From positions 12,599 to 76,598 of the forward strand of contig JAQSWS010000017.1 of assembly GCA_029266495.1 (NCBI GenBank): DNA of 64,000 nucleotides. The letters are read 5' to 3'. Made by a program: the position numbers and the translations under genes. This document shows positions 9,149-17,767 of this stretch, piece after piece. Under the pieces are notes generated by a model, which was not told the DNA's origin, ran no database searches, and saw only the letters and a list, made by a program, of their open reading frames with translations. Position 1 is the first letter of the stretch, and the number at the start of each line of letters is the position of its first letter. This DNA comes from Rariglobus sp. (GTDB lineage Bacteria; Verrucomicrobiota; Verrucomicrobiia; Opitutales; Opitutaceae).

Positions 9149-9173
9149 GCAGGGCTGGCGCTTGCGCCACCTG
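9149..9173 (+). repeat. REP-like hairpin, single copy
   Basis: This copy has a GCAG head, stem TGGCGC/GCGCCA and loop TT, just upstream of the kinase start codon in the minus-strand operon. The 3' end departs from the usual GCC by an insertion. Read on the minus strand it creates the spurious GTG start of the kinase gene. Confidence 0.75.
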
Positions 9174-9203
9174 CCAGGGCGATGGAGGACGGCATGCGTC
9201 GTT

Positions 9204-11114
9204 TCAGCCAAGCCACCGGCGAAACGCCTCGATCGCCTCATATTCGGCGAGGCCCAGGGCGTCATAGGTGGCGGCAAGATCGCGGGCAGCGGCCTCGGCT
9301 TGCTGCCAGGCCTCGTTCAATCCGGGACCTGCGGCGGGCGTCTGGCTGCGCTGGCTTTTGTGCTGGTAGACGACCTGCACTTTGCGGGCGAGTTGCGCCG
9401 GACTGAGCGGCACGGCCATGTCGATCTCGTGCGCCGCCCAGGCTTTGTCGGGGGTGCGGTAAAGCCACACGCGGCAATCGGCGCGCCACGGTTCGCTGGC
9501 GAACCCGGCAAGCGCGGCGCGCAGCACTTCGAAACACACCGCCCCCACGCTGCTGGGGTCCTGGCCCTCGCCGGTGGCGAGGATCTGGTGCGGTTTAATT
9601 CCGGCAAGAAGCCCGGCCACCGCGGCGATGTCGGCGGGGCCGGCGCGAAACTGGCGGTAACGGCCATTTTCGTAGAAAGGCAGGTCGAGGAAACGCCCGG
9701 CTTCTTCCGACAAACCGGCCAGACGAAGGGCCGCGCGGGCCTCGCCGCGGCGAAGCAATCCCTTGAGGCGCCGGGTGTCCGGCGTGTCGGAGGCCTGCGG
9801 GTCGGTCAGTTTGGCGGCGAGCGCCGCGCGAACGTTGCGGGCGGGCGTCGCCGCGGCCCCGGCGGAACCATTGACGAAATCGAGCACGAGATCCGCCGCA
9901 ACCGCGGCCTCCTCGTCGGGCACGGCAAGGTTGCCCGAGGTGAGATACACCACGGTGACGGCGTGTCCCTGCTCGACCAGGCGCGAAAGCGTGCCTCCCA
10001 TGCCCAGCATCTCGTCGGAGGGTTCGGGCGAAAAAACGATCACGCGTTTCGGATGCGGTGAAGCACGCTCGGGGCGATGAGTATCATCGGCGTTCGGCTT
10101 GCCGCCCGGCCAGCCGGTGATCGTGTGCTGCACCTCGTTAAAGATGCGGATGTTCAGGTTGTAGGCGGGCCCCTGTTCCGTGAGCAGATCGGCCATGCCG
10201 TGCTCTCCGTAGTGTTCGTCAAGCAGCTTGAGCACCGGTCGCCCGACCTCGAGCGAAAGCCAGGTGACGGCACGACGCGCCAGCGCGGGCGTCCACTCGA
10301 CCGGCCCGACGAGCCAGGGATGCTTGATGCGCGTCAGTTCGGAGCCCGCCGCAGGATCAAGAAGGAAGCGCACGTCGGGATGGCCTTGCAGAAAACTGGC
10401 CGGCAACGACTCGACGGGGGCGCCTTCGACCGCCTGCGCAATCACGCGGGCCTTGGCCTCGCCCCATGCGAGCAGGACGATCTTGCGCGCATCAAGAATG
10501 GTGCCGACGCCCATGGTGATCGCGTGGCGCGGCACGTTGGCCTCACCGAGGAAATCGCGCGCGGCGTCCCGCCGGGTGAGGGCATCGAGAGTAACGAGGC
10601 GGGTGCGCGAATCGCGTCCGGAACCGGGCTCGTTGAAACCGATATGACCGGTGCGGCCGATGCCGAGGATCTGAAGGTCGAGACCGCCGGCGGCGCGGAT
10701 TTTTTCCTCATAGGCACGGCAGCGGGCAAAGGCCTCGGCGCGAGGCACGGTGCCGTCGGGAACATGGATGTTCTCCGCGGACACATCGATGTGGTTGAAG
10801 AGCTGCTCATGCATGAAACGCCAGTAGCTCTCGGGATGCTCGCGGGAGAGGCCGTGGTATTCGTCGAGGTTGAAGGTAAGCACGTTCCTGAACGACAATC
10901 CGTCCTCGCGGTGCAGGCGGATGAGTTCGCGATACAGGCGCACCGGGGTGGAGCCGGTCGCGAGGCCAAGGACAACGTGACGACCTTGAGCAGCACGCTC
11001 GCGAATGAGCGCGGCGATCTCGGCCGCCAGACCGCGGCAGGCCGCGTCGGCGGAGGCGTGGATTTCGGCCGGGATGCGTTCGCGCTGGTGGGCTTCGGAA
11101 AAAAGAGTGGTCAT
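9204..11114 (-). CDS. nagB: Glucosamine-6-phosphate deaminase fused to an inactive PIG-L domain
   Basis: The protein has 636 residues. Residues 1-290 are a NagB/glucosamine-6-P isomerase domain with GLATGSTPVRLY, TFNLDEYHGL (catalytic Asp84 region) and GIGRTGHIGFNEPGS at 151-165. It should convert GlcN6P to Fru6P and ammonia. Residues 357-636 are PIG-L-like (VIVFSPEPSDEMLGMGGT, SRLVEQGHAVTVVY). The metal motif HPDD has become EPSD at 364-367, and the later histidine motif (DPHGTH in relatives) reads DPSSVG, so the domain cannot bind zinc in the usual way. The NagB-PIG-L fusion is a known architecture in Bacteroidetes and relatives; the loss of all ligands is the odd feature. It sits 23 bp downstream of the epimerase gene. 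Confidence 0.85.
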   Translation of the reverse strand: MTTLFSEAHQRERIPAEIHASADAACRGLAAEIAALIRERAAQGRHVVLGLATGSTPVRLYRELIRLHREDGLSFRNVLTFNLDEYHGLSREHPESYWRFMHEQLFNHIDVSAENIHVPDGTVPRAEAFARCRAYEEKIRAAGGLDLQILGIGRTGHIGFNEPGSGRDSRTRLVTLDALTRRDAARDFLGEANVPRHAITMGVGTILDARKIVLLAWGEAKARVIAQAVEGAPVESLPASFLQGHPDVRFLLDPAAGSELTRIKHPWLVGPVEWTPALARRAVTWLSLEVGRPVLKLLDEHYGEHGMADLLTEQGPAYNLNIRIFNEVQHTITGWPGGKPNADDTHRPERASPHPKRVIVFSPEPSDEMLGMGGTLSRLVEQGHAVTVVYLTSGNLAVPDEEAAVAADLVLDFVNGSAGAAATPARNVRAALAAKLTDPQASDTPDTRRLKGLLRRGEARAALRLAGLSEEAGRFLDLPFYENGRYRQFRAGPADIAAVAGLLAGIKPHQILATGEGQDPSSVGAVCFEVLRAALAGFASEPWRADCRVWLYRTPDKAWAAHEIDMAVPLSPAQLARKVQVVYQHKSQRSQTPAAGPGLNEAWQQAEAAARDLAATYDALGLAEYEAIEAFRRWLG

Positions 11115-11137
11115 GGGACGATCGGAATCAGGTTGAA

Positions 11138-12085
11138 TCAGGCGGAACCGGCCTCGCTTCGATACCAGGCGAGCGTTTCGGCCAGTCCGCCTTCGAGGTC
11201 GTGGGCGGGCGTGAAGCCGGCGGAAAAAAGCTTCCGGGCGGAGGCGAGCGAATGACGGACGTCGCCCGCGCGGGGCGCTTCGTTGACGATTCCACCGCGG
11301 CTGCCGGTCTGTGCGATGATGCGTTCCGCGAGTTCCCGGATCGACAGGCTTTTACCGTATCCAACATTAAATACTCCGGTCAGTCCGCCGGTGCGCGCAG
11401 CGAAGAGATTGGCGGCGGCGACATCCTTCACGAAAACGAAGTCGCGGGTCTGCCCCCCGTCGCCGTGAATGACCACCGGCTCCCCGGCAAGGGCGCGGCG
11501 GATGAAAATCGGCACGGCGGCGGCGTAGGCGCTGCGCGGGTTCTGGCGCGGACCAAAGACGTTGAAGTAGCGCAGGCAGGCGGTCTCGATCCGTCCGGTG
11601 GCGGCAAAAAGCGCGCAATAATATTCGCCGTCGAGCTTGGTGATCGCGTAGGGGCTTTTCGGGGCCGGGCGCATGTCTTCGTGTTTCGGCACCTCGGGAT
11701 CATCGCCGTAGATCGCGGCGGAACTGGAAAGCACGAGCTTGCGCGCGCCGGCGGCGGACGCCTCCTCCAGGACGGTGAGCAGGCCGGTGACGTTGAGCGA
11801 AACGCAGTCATGAACACGTTCCATCGACTCGGGCACACTCACGAGCGCGGCGAGGTGGAACACCGTGTCGCAACCCTTCACCGCGTCACGCACGGCGGCG
11901 CGATCGGTGATGCAGCCGCGCACAAGACGCACCGGGAGCCCGTCGAGATTTCGAGGATTACCCGTGCGGAAGTTATCCAGCACGACCACCTCGGTTCCCC
12001 CGGAGAGCAGCGCCTCGATGAGATGACCTCCGATGAAACCGGCTCCACCGGTCACAAGGGCTTTCTTGATGACGGGCGTGTTCAT
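11138..12085 (-). CDS. UDP-hexose / UDP-N-acetylhexosamine 4-epimerase
   Basis: The protein has 315 residues from the ATG at 12085, chosen because it overlaps the kinase stop as ATGA. A longer start would add MRRVETLAGPR, which lies inside the kinase gene. It is an extended SDR with KALVTGGAGFIGGHLIEALL, LSSSAAIYGDD and SPYAITKLDGEYY (YxxxK). The short side pocket features (YFNVFGPRQNPRSAYAAAVP) resemble WbpP/Gne-type epimerases that interconvert UDP-GlcNAc and UDP-GalNAc. Together with the upstream NahK-type kinase and nucleotidyltransferase it completes a GalNAc-to-GlcNAc conversion route, as in the bifidobacterial LNB/GNB pathway. Substrate preference is inferred. Confidence 0.8.
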   Translation of the reverse strand: MNTPVIKKALVTGGAGFIGGHLIEALLSGGTEVVVLDNFRTGNPRNLDGLPVRLVRGCITDRAAVRDAVKGCDTVFHLAALVSVPESMERVHDCVSLNVTGLLTVLEEASAAGARKLVLSSSAAIYGDDPEVPKHEDMRPAPKSPYAITKLDGEYYCALFAATGRIETACLRYFNVFGPRQNPRSAYAAAVPIFIRRALAGEPVVIHGDGGQTRDFVFVKDVAAANLFAARTGGLTGVFNVGYGKSLSIRELAERIIAQTGSRGGIVNEAPRAGDVRHSLASARKLFSAGFTPAHDLEGGLAETLAWYRSEAGSA

Positions 12086-13233
12086 GCGAGGACCGGCGAG
12101 GGTTTCAACGCGGCGCACGCGGCGTCCACGATGCGGGCGAACGCACCGGCCTGGGATTCGAGGCTGCGCAGCAGGGCGAACTGGTTGCGGGCGCGATCGA
12201 GGTTGTGGTTGGGGCGCTTGATCTTGAAGTAGGTGTCGCCTTGCAGGTGATCGGTGAGGAAGCGCAGGCCGACCTCGTAGGTCATGACCTCCCCGGCAGC
12301 GACCAGGTGGGCGCGCTCGACGTCGTTCAGCGACGGACCGGCGCCCGTCAAAAATCCCTCGGCCAGGGCCGCAAAAATCGCGGGACGGGCGGTCACCAGG
12401 GACAGATCGCGTTCGTCCTCGGCGGCGGCGTTGGTGGCGGAGCGCACCATGTCTCCGAAATCGTAGAGCGAGAGACCGGGCATGATGGTGTCGAGATCGA
12501 TCACGCAGACACCCTCGCCCGTGACGTTGTCGAGCATCACGTTGTTGAGCTTGGTGTCGTTGTGAGTGACACGTTCAGGCACGAGACCGGCGGCAAGGAG
12601 ATCGGTGAGCTTGCGCGCAAGCGGCGCGCGGCTCCGGGCAAAGGCCAGGTCGTCCGCGCACGCGGCGGCACGACCGGCGATGTCCGCCTGCGCGGCGGCT
12701 TCGAACGTGGCGTAGCGACGCGGCGTGTCGTGGAAGGAGGGAATGGTTTCGTGCAGACGCGCCCCCGGGAGATCGGCGAGCAGACGTTGGAATTCTCCGA
12801 AGGCCTGCGCAGCCGTGCGGGCCTGCACGGTCGACTCAATCCGGTCGTAGGTGAGCGCCCGTTCGATGAAGAGATAGGCGCGCCACCAGGCTCCCTGCTC
12901 ATCGCGCACATACGGCCGGCCATCCCGCGCCGGGATCACGCTCAGGGCGCGACGCGAGGCATCGGAGGTCCCGGAAACCGAGAGTCGCGCCTGCTGGTGG
13001 GCGGTGACGCGCACGATGTTGTCCATCAACGCGGGCACATCGGTGAAGATGCGGTGGTTGATCCGTTGAAGAAGGTAGCGCACCGGCGTCCCCGCCTGCG
13101 ACACCGTGACGGCAAACGTGTCGTTGATATGGCCGGAGCCATGCGGAGCAGCGGCGACAACCTCGCCATAAATCGCCAGCTGACGGACCAGATCGGCGAA
13201 TTCGGACAACGCGGGCAAAGAGAAGGTGGACAT
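12082..13233 (-). CDS. N-acetylhexosamine 1-kinase-like (NahK family) phosphotransferase
   Basis: The protein has 383 residues and an APH-like kinase fold. The nucleotide-loop region reads PHGSGHINDTFAV, followed by YLLQRINHRIFTDVPALMDN. The catalytic loop is VTHNDTKLNNVMLD near 230, and the metal Asp lies in VCVIDLDTIMPGLSLYDFGD. This set is characteristic of NahK, which phosphorylates GlcNAc/GalNAc at the anomeric carbon, rather than of antibiotic phosphotransferases. It overlaps the epimerase by 4 bp and follows the nucleotidyltransferase by 49 bp, the gap holding one REP-like hairpin. The context strongly supports salvage of N-acetylhexosamines released from a glycan. Confidence 0.82.
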   Translation of the reverse strand: MSTFSLPALSEFADLVRQLAIYGEVVAAAPHGSGHINDTFAVTVSQAGTPVRYLLQRINHRIFTDVPALMDNIVRVTAHQQARLSVSGTSDASRRALSVIPARDGRPYVRDEQGAWWRAYLFIERALTYDRIESTVQARTAAQAFGEFQRLLADLPGARLHETIPSFHDTPRRYATFEAAAQADIAGRAAACADDLAFARSRAPLARKLTDLLAAGLVPERVTHNDTKLNNVMLDNVTGEGVCVIDLDTIMPGLSLYDFGDMVRSATNAAAEDERDLSLVTARPAIFAALAEGFLTGAGPSLNDVERAHLVAAGEVMTYEVGLRFLTDHLQGDTYFKIKRPNHNLDRARNQFALLRSLESQAGAFARIVDAACAALKPSPVLA

Positions 13234-13238
13234 AAATT

Positions 13239-13263
13239 GCAGGGCCGCCGCTTGCGACGCGCC
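13239..13263 (+). repeat. REP-like hairpin, single copy with imperfect stem
   Basis: This copy has a GCAG head, left stem CGCCGC and right stem GCGACG (one mismatch), loop TT, bulge and GCC end. It lies between the nucleotidyltransferase and the NahK-like gene. Confidence 0.6.
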
Positions 13264-13282
13264 TCGGTTGGGAAGAAATGAT

Positions 13283-14170
13283 TTAGTTCAAGGGCGAGGG
13301 ATACGCTCCGCTGGCGACGAGCGCCGCGATGGCGGCCTGCACCCGGGGTTTGTCCTCGCGATAAGTGACACCGAACCATTGGTCCGAAGTCGGCAGCACA
13401 TGCACACACGCCTCACCGGATGCGAGCAGGTCGTTGACCGCGAAGGGCAGGTAAAACTCGGTTTTTTCGCTGGTGCCGTGGGTCGCGAGGAAACCGCGCC
13501 AGCGCGCATCGAGCAGCGGCAGGAAGGCCGGCGTGAACCCCCAGCAGTTCATCGAAACCGTGGTGGCGCCCGGGTATTTTTTTCCTTCGCCTACTTCGGT
13601 GGCGAGAATGCCGGTGTGTTCCTCGATGCCTTGCAGAATGCCATCCGCGCCGACCGTGCACACACCGCGTGACACGGCACCGTGTTCCGAAAGGGTGTTG
13701 GCGAGTTCAAACCCTACCATCGCAAACTCAGGAGGAGACGTTTTCACCACCGCCGCCGCGCGCAAAAACCGCGCAAGCCGCTCGAACGAACCCGCTCCAT
13801 AAAAATCATCCGCGTTCACCACGGCGAAAGGACCATCGAGTGCTTCGCGTGCGCACCACACGGCGTGCCCCGTGCCCCAAGGCTTGGTGCGACCGGCGGG
13901 CAGCGCGTGTCCGGACGGAAGCGCGTCGAGCGCCTGAAACACGTAGTCCACTTGCACGCGTCCCTCGAAACGCGCCCCGATCACGGCGCGAAACTCCGTC
14001 TCAAAATCGCGCCGGATGATGAACAGGACGCGCCCGAAGCCGGCCCGCACGGCATCGTGAACCGAGTAGTCCAGGACGGTTTCGCCCGACGGTCCCATGG
14101 GATCGACCTGCTTGAGCCCGCCGTAACGGGATCCCATGCCGGCTGCGAGAATCACGAGGGTCAGTGTCAT
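13283..14170 (-). CDS. Sugar-1-phosphate nucleotidyltransferase
   Basis: The protein has 295 residues from the ATG at 14170; the longer frame start would run through the operator. The N-terminus LVILAAGMGSRYGGLKQVDP is the nucleotide-binding signature of the GT-A-like NTP-transferase family, followed by VVNADDFYGAGSFERL (metal Asp) and SMNCWGFTPAFLPLL. It should couple UTP or another NTP to a sugar-1-phosphate. As the first gene of the operon, directly before the NahK-like kinase and epimerase, it is probably the uridylyltransferase for HexNAc-1-P. Transcription starts divergently from the regulator at 14254, and the palindrome between them probably controls both. Confidence 0.8.
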   Translation of the reverse strand: MTLTLVILAAGMGSRYGGLKQVDPMGPSGETVLDYSVHDAVRAGFGRVLFIIRRDFETEFRAVIGARFEGRVQVDYVFQALDALPSGHALPAGRTKPWGTGHAVWCAREALDGPFAVVNADDFYGAGSFERLARFLRAAAVVKTSPPEFAMVGFELANTLSEHGAVSRGVCTVGADGILQGIEEHTGILATEVGEGKKYPGATTVSMNCWGFTPAFLPLLDARWRGFLATHGTSEKTEFYLPFAVNDLLASGEACVHVLPTSDQWFGVTYREDKPRVQAAIAALVASGAYPSPLN

Positions 14171-14200
14171 GAGCGGAAAACGAAACAAAAATTTCATGTA

Positions 14201-14222
14201 TGCAACAAAATATCTTGTTGCA
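14201..14222. promoter_or_regulatory. Operator palindrome in the divergent promoter
   Basis: The arms TGCAACAA and TTGTTGCA flank the 6-bp centre AATATC. The site is midway between the start codons of the nucleotidyltransferase (14170, minus) and the GntR/LBD regulator (14254, plus). This is the classic position for an autoregulatory operator controlling both directions. The binding protein is inferred to be the adjacent regulator. Confidence 0.65.
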
Positions 14223-14253
14223 AAATGAAGCATGCCACCCTCGTGTTTCATTT

Positions 14254-15339
14254 ATGCCCTCCCGTCCCTCTGAGCCGAAACCCAGCAAGCGCCTTGAACT
14301 TTTTTTGCGAACCCGGGCGGTTGACGACGCCTGGCCGGTCGATCGCCCGCTGCCGACGACCCGCGAACTCGCCAAACGTTTCAAGCTGTCTGCCGCGACC
14401 GCCTTTCGCCTCCTCCAGGAACTGGCGCGCGAAAATCTCTTCTGGCAGCACACCAGCGGGCGGTTTTATCGCTCGGCGGCGCGCCCGCTGCTCGATCGCC
14501 CGAAGCCCGCGGCCTGCCTTGTCCGGCGCCTGGAATTGTGCAGCGCCCTGTATCGCGAACTGCTCGAAGGCATCAGCGTGGGATGCGGCGAATCCCACCG
14601 CGCAATGCTGCTCTGGCACGACGACGTGCTGGTCAACCATGCGGATCCCGAGCGTCCGCCCGCCTTTGCCGGCGAGGATGCCCAGCGTCTGCTGCTCGAC
14701 AGCTTTCTAGAACGTCATGGCGGAGATGCCGGCGGCTATCTGCTCGACCATCTCTGGTCCGACGCCGTGCTCAAACGCGCCGGTGACCGGCTTGCGCCCG
14801 GCGTGCTGCTGTTTCGCAAAGCCCCGCCCGGCGCCCGCCTCTCGAATGTGCGGGCTGACTTCGACGCCGCTGCCACGCAGGCGCTCGCCCACCTCCTGGG
14901 CCGCGGCTTCACGCGTATCGTGCCCGTGGAACCGTTTGCCGGGGACCCGGCGGTGGCGGAATTTTTCAACGCATTGGAAACCGCCGCCAGCACCCTCGCC
15001 TGCCGCGACCGGCTCGCGCCCCGTGTCCGCGCCAGCACCCCCGCGGAGGCGGAAACCCTCGTCCGCACCCTGCCCCGCGACACGCGCACTGCGTTGCTCG
15101 TGCCCGAGGACCATGTGGCGGTGCGCTTGCACATGCTCCTGAAGGCGGCGGGTCGCAGTTGCCCGGACAACATCGGACTGCTCGCCGTGATGGGCACCGG
15201 CGTCAGCACCCAGGACGGCCTAAGCCGGCTCAGTTTCGATTTTCGTGCCATGGGTCGCGCCGCGATCGGCCTGCTCGCAGAACCAAAACCGCGCACCGTG
15301 ATTTTCCCCGCCACGCTCCAGCACGGCGCCACGACCTGA
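14254..15339 (+). CDS. GntR-type winged-helix regulator with LacI-like sugar-binding domain
   Basis: The protein has 361 residues from the ATG at 14254 (MPSRPSEPKPSK). The upstream ATG at 14200 begins at the edge of the operator and is disfavoured. Residues 10-75 form a winged HTH of GntR type (PLPTTRELAKRFKLSAATAF, then RLLQELARENLFW). The rest resembles the periplasmic-binding-protein-like ligand domain of LacI/GalR proteins, with ALAHLLGRGFTRIVPVEP and a C-terminal IGLLAVMGTGVST followed by LSFDFRAMGRAAIGLL. This architecture is known for sugar-responsive regulators such as AraR-type proteins. It is transcribed divergently from the amino-sugar operon, so the likely effector is an amino sugar or its phosphate. 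Confidence 0.8.
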   Translation: MPSRPSEPKPSKRLELFLRTRAVDDAWPVDRPLPTTRELAKRFKLSAATAFRLLQELARENLFWQHTSGRFYRSAARPLLDRPKPAACLVRRLELCSALYRELLEGISVGCGESHRAMLLWHDDVLVNHADPERPPAFAGEDAQRLLLDSFLERHGGDAGGYLLDHLWSDAVLKRAGDRLAPGVLLFRKAPPGARLSNVRADFDAAATQALAHLLGRGFTRIVPVEPFAGDPAVAEFFNALETAASTLACRDRLAPRVRASTPAEAETLVRTLPRDTRTALLVPEDHVAVRLHMLLKAAGRSCPDNIGLLAVMGTGVSTQDGLSRLSFDFRAMGRAAIGLLAEPKPRTVIFPATLQHGATT

Positions 15340-15394
15340 GCCGTTACGCAGGCATCTGCAGGATTCCCGATTAGGCACCGTCACCTTCGCTTCA

Positions 15395-15424
15395 TTGATC
15401 GATAATCTAATCGCCTTATAGAAT
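15395..15424 (+). promoter_or_regulatory. Possible sigma-70 promoter
   Basis: TTGATC at 15395-15400 and TAGAAT at 15419-15424 are separated by 18 bp. They lie upstream of the paired operators and of the oxidoreductase start at 15540. This is a weak consensus match, proposed only because operator placement downstream would fit repression. Confidence 0.35.
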
Positions 15425-15451
15425 AGCTATTTAAGACAGATCTAGAGAATT

Positions 15452-15490
15452 GCGTAACCACTTACATTTATTTACTTGTAACCGGTTACA
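15452..15490. promoter_or_regulatory. Paired operators: GCGTAACCACTTAC and TGTAACCGGTTACA
   Basis: The first element occupies 15452-15465. The second, 15477-15490, is a perfect 14-bp palindrome with the central CG typical of LacI-family sites. The same ordered pair recurs in inverted orientation at 29302-29266 before a GH114-like gene. The first element starts exactly 88 bp before the start codon of the oxidoreductase. Confidence 0.7.
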
Positions 15491-15539
15491 TATTTGGCCT
15501 CACTCCTGCTAAACCCACCTCGTCCCACGCCTTAAAGTC

Positions 15540-16709
15540 ATGATTCGCCTCGGTCTCATCGGTCTCGGTCAACGTCTCGCCCACATGGTGACGTGTTTTC
15601 AAGCCAGCGATCCTTCGTTGCGCGTCGTCGGCGTCGTCGACCCGGACCGTGCCGGGGCGCTGTCCCGGCTTCCTGAATCCGAACGTTCCTCCGTCCGCTT
15701 CTTCGATACGCTGGAAGAACTCCTTCGTGAAGCCCGGCCCGATGCACTCGCCATCGGCACCCGCTGCAACCTTCACGCTCCCGTTGCCACCGCCGCCGCC
15801 TCCTCCGGTCTGCCGCTCTTTCTGGAGAAACCCGTCGCAATCAGCCTTTCCCAGGCCCGCGCGCTTGAACACACCTTCGCGCGATCGCGCTCCCAGGTCG
15901 TGGTCAGTTTCCCGCTGCGCGTCTCCCATCTCTGCCGCATGGCCAAGACCCGCATCGAGGCCGGCGAGATCGGCCGTCTCGAGCACGTGCTGGGCGTCAA
16001 CTACGTCCCCTACGGCAATGTCTACTTCGACTCCTGGTATCGGGACTACCAGATCACCCAGGGCCTGTTCCTCCAAAAGGCCACGCACGACTTCGATTAT
16101 CTCTCCTGCCTGGCCGGCGCGCCGATCGTGCGCGTCGCCGCGATGGCCCAGCAGGGCCGGGTGTTTCGCGACCGGTCGCAAGAACCCGCCGAAGGCGACG
16201 ACTCCCGCGCCTACTTCGAAAACATCGGCCGTCCCGAAACCGGCATGAACGAAGACGCCTCCAGCGCCCTTCTCGAGTTCGCCAACGGTATCCACGGAGT
16301 CTATACACAGATCTTCTACTCCAAGCACGAGGCCCAGGCCCGCGGCGCCACCCTGAGCGGACTGCGCGGCACGCTCCGCTTCGACTGGTATCAAAACGAA
16401 CTCCGCCTCCACTCCCACGCCGAGGCCAAAACCCTCGTCGATCACCCTCCCGAGGGCCTCAATCACTTCGGCGGTGATGGCGTGCTGGCGGACAACTTCA
16501 TCGACGTGATCCGCGGGCGCGCCCCCTCCGCCTCGCCGCTTTCCGCCGGCCTCCAAAGCGTCTACGCCTGCCTCGCCGCCCGTGAAAGCGCCGCCACGGG
16601 CCGCTTCGTCACCGTGCAGCCCCTGACCGACCTCGCCCCCGCCCCCCTGCCCTCCCACCCCCACGCGGTTCCCTCTCCCAATCTCACTCTCGCCGGCGCC
16701 CCGGTGTAA
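15540..16709 (+). CDS. Gfo/Idh/MocA-family oxidoreductase
   Basis: The protein has 389 residues. The N-terminal Rossmann fold is IRLGLIGLGQRLAHMVTCFQ, and the conserved EKP motif is in LPLFLEKPVAISLS near residue 98. The catalytic-face segment KATHDFDYLSCLAG (residues 180-193) carries the usual active-site His/Asp region. Family members oxidise or reduce sugars or their derivatives with NAD(P). A proline-rich tail of about 30 residues follows the fold. The gene lies 8 bp before a LacI regulator and downstream of paired operators, so it is presumably induced with the glycan-degrading enzymes and acts on a released monosaccharide; the substrate is unknown. Confidence 0.85.
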   Translation: MIRLGLIGLGQRLAHMVTCFQASDPSLRVVGVVDPDRAGALSRLPESERSSVRFFDTLEELLREARPDALAIGTRCNLHAPVATAAASSGLPLFLEKPVAISLSQARALEHTFARSRSQVVVSFPLRVSHLCRMAKTRIEAGEIGRLEHVLGVNYVPYGNVYFDSWYRDYQITQGLFLQKATHDFDYLSCLAGAPIVRVAAMAQQGRVFRDRSQEPAEGDDSRAYFENIGRPETGMNEDASSALLEFANGIHGVYTQIFYSKHEAQARGATLSGLRGTLRFDWYQNELRLHSHAEAKTLVDHPPEGLNHFGGDGVLADNFIDVIRGRAPSASPLSAGLQSVYACLAARESAATGRFVTVQPLTDLAPAPLPSHPHAVPSPNLTLAGAPV

Positions 16710-16716
16710 TTCACTC

Positions 16717-17736
16717 ATGGATATCCGCACTTTCTCCAGCTTGATCGGCGTCTCCACCGCCACCGTCTCCCGGGCCTTTTCCGGACGCGGAGTCATCGGC
16801 GCGCAAACCCGCGAGCATGTGCTCAACGAAGCCCGCCGCCTCAACTTCAGCCCCAACGTCCTCGCCCGCCGTCTCTCCATGCAGTCGAGCGGCGTGCTCG
16901 GCTTGTATTATAGTTTTGGTGACGAGGCGATTTTCGACTATTACAACATGGAACTCGCCCAGGAGGTCGCCAAGGCCGCCTCGACCGCCGGTTTCGGCCT
17001 CCATCTGGAACTCGCCCCGCGGCGTATTCCGGCGCCCAACGACCCTGCCACCCAGCTCGCCACCCTCGCCGCCGGCAAAGGCCTCGATGGCATCGTGCTG
17101 GTGTCCGATGGACGCGAAAGCGCCCGCACGCTTCTCAGCGAGGTCGGCGGCACCCCCGCCGTGGTCATCACCGGCGAATCGCTCGCCGGCCTCCCCTTCC
17201 AGGCCCAGGTCGTGATCGACTTCGCTCCGGGCATCCGCGCCGCCATCGACCATCTCGTCGCCGTCGGCCACCGCCGCATCGGCTACATCCGCGGGCTTGG
17301 AGACGGCGCCAAGGCCGCCGCGCTCCGCTCCGCGCTCGCCGTTCACGGCCTCGTGCTCGACGAGCAGGCGACCCGCTCCGGGCCCAAAACGTTTTCAGAT
17401 GGCCAGCGCGCCTTCAACGAACTCCGCGCCGCCGGCGTCACCGCCGCGCTCTGCGCGACGGACATCCTTGCGCTCGGTGCGATCCATGCCGCCAACGCCG
17501 CCGGCGTGAGCATCCCGCGAGATTTTTCCATCGTTGGCATCGACGACCTCGCCTTCGCCGCGCACACCGCGCCGACCTTGTCCAGCATCGGCGTGCCTCG
17601 CGACGCCCTCGCCCGCACCGCGATCGACGCGCTCGTGAGCACCCTCAAAAAAACCGACGGGGAGGCCGCACCGGCCACGCATTCGGTTTCCACCTACTTC
17701 ATCCCGCGCGAGTCCAGCGGGCCTCTTTCCGCCTGA
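16717..17736 (+). CDS. LacI-family transcriptional regulator (paralogue 1)
   Basis: The protein has 339 residues. The N-terminal HTH is MDIRTFSSLIGVSTATVSRA followed by FSGRGVIG, then the hinge region LSMQSSGVLGLYY, and a periplasmic-binding-protein-like effector domain (LDGIVLVSDGRES, HLVAVGHRRIGYIRG, CATDILALGAIHAANAAGVS, FSIVGIDDLAFA). It shares the recognition helix GVSTATVSRAFSG and the unusual segment IFDYYNMELAQE with the second LacI protein at 33292, marking them as paralogues. It is cotranscribed with the oxidoreductase just upstream. The likely target is the GTAA-N4-TTAC operator class seen at three or four promoters in the window; this is inference from shared helix and position. 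Confidence 0.9.
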   Translation: MDIRTFSSLIGVSTATVSRAFSGRGVIGAQTREHVLNEARRLNFSPNVLARRLSMQSSGVLGLYYSFGDEAIFDYYNMELAQEVAKAASTAGFGLHLELAPRRIPAPNDPATQLATLAAGKGLDGIVLVSDGRESARTLLSEVGGTPAVVITGESLAGLPFQAQVVIDFAPGIRAAIDHLVAVGHRRIGYIRGLGDGAKAAALRSALAVHGLVLDEQATRSGPKTFSDGQRAFNELRAAGVTAALCATDILALGAIHAANAAGVSIPRDFSIVGIDDLAFAAHTAPTLSSIGVPRDALARTAIDALVSTLKKTDGEAAPATHSVSTYFIPRESSGPLSA

Positions 17737-17767
17737 GAACAATCACCGCCAGCCTACCACACACATC

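Noticed and set aside
12082-13233. Reading the APH-fold protein as an antibiotic-resistance kinase
   Set aside because: NahK-type motifs and the amino-sugar operon context fit a sugar kinase.
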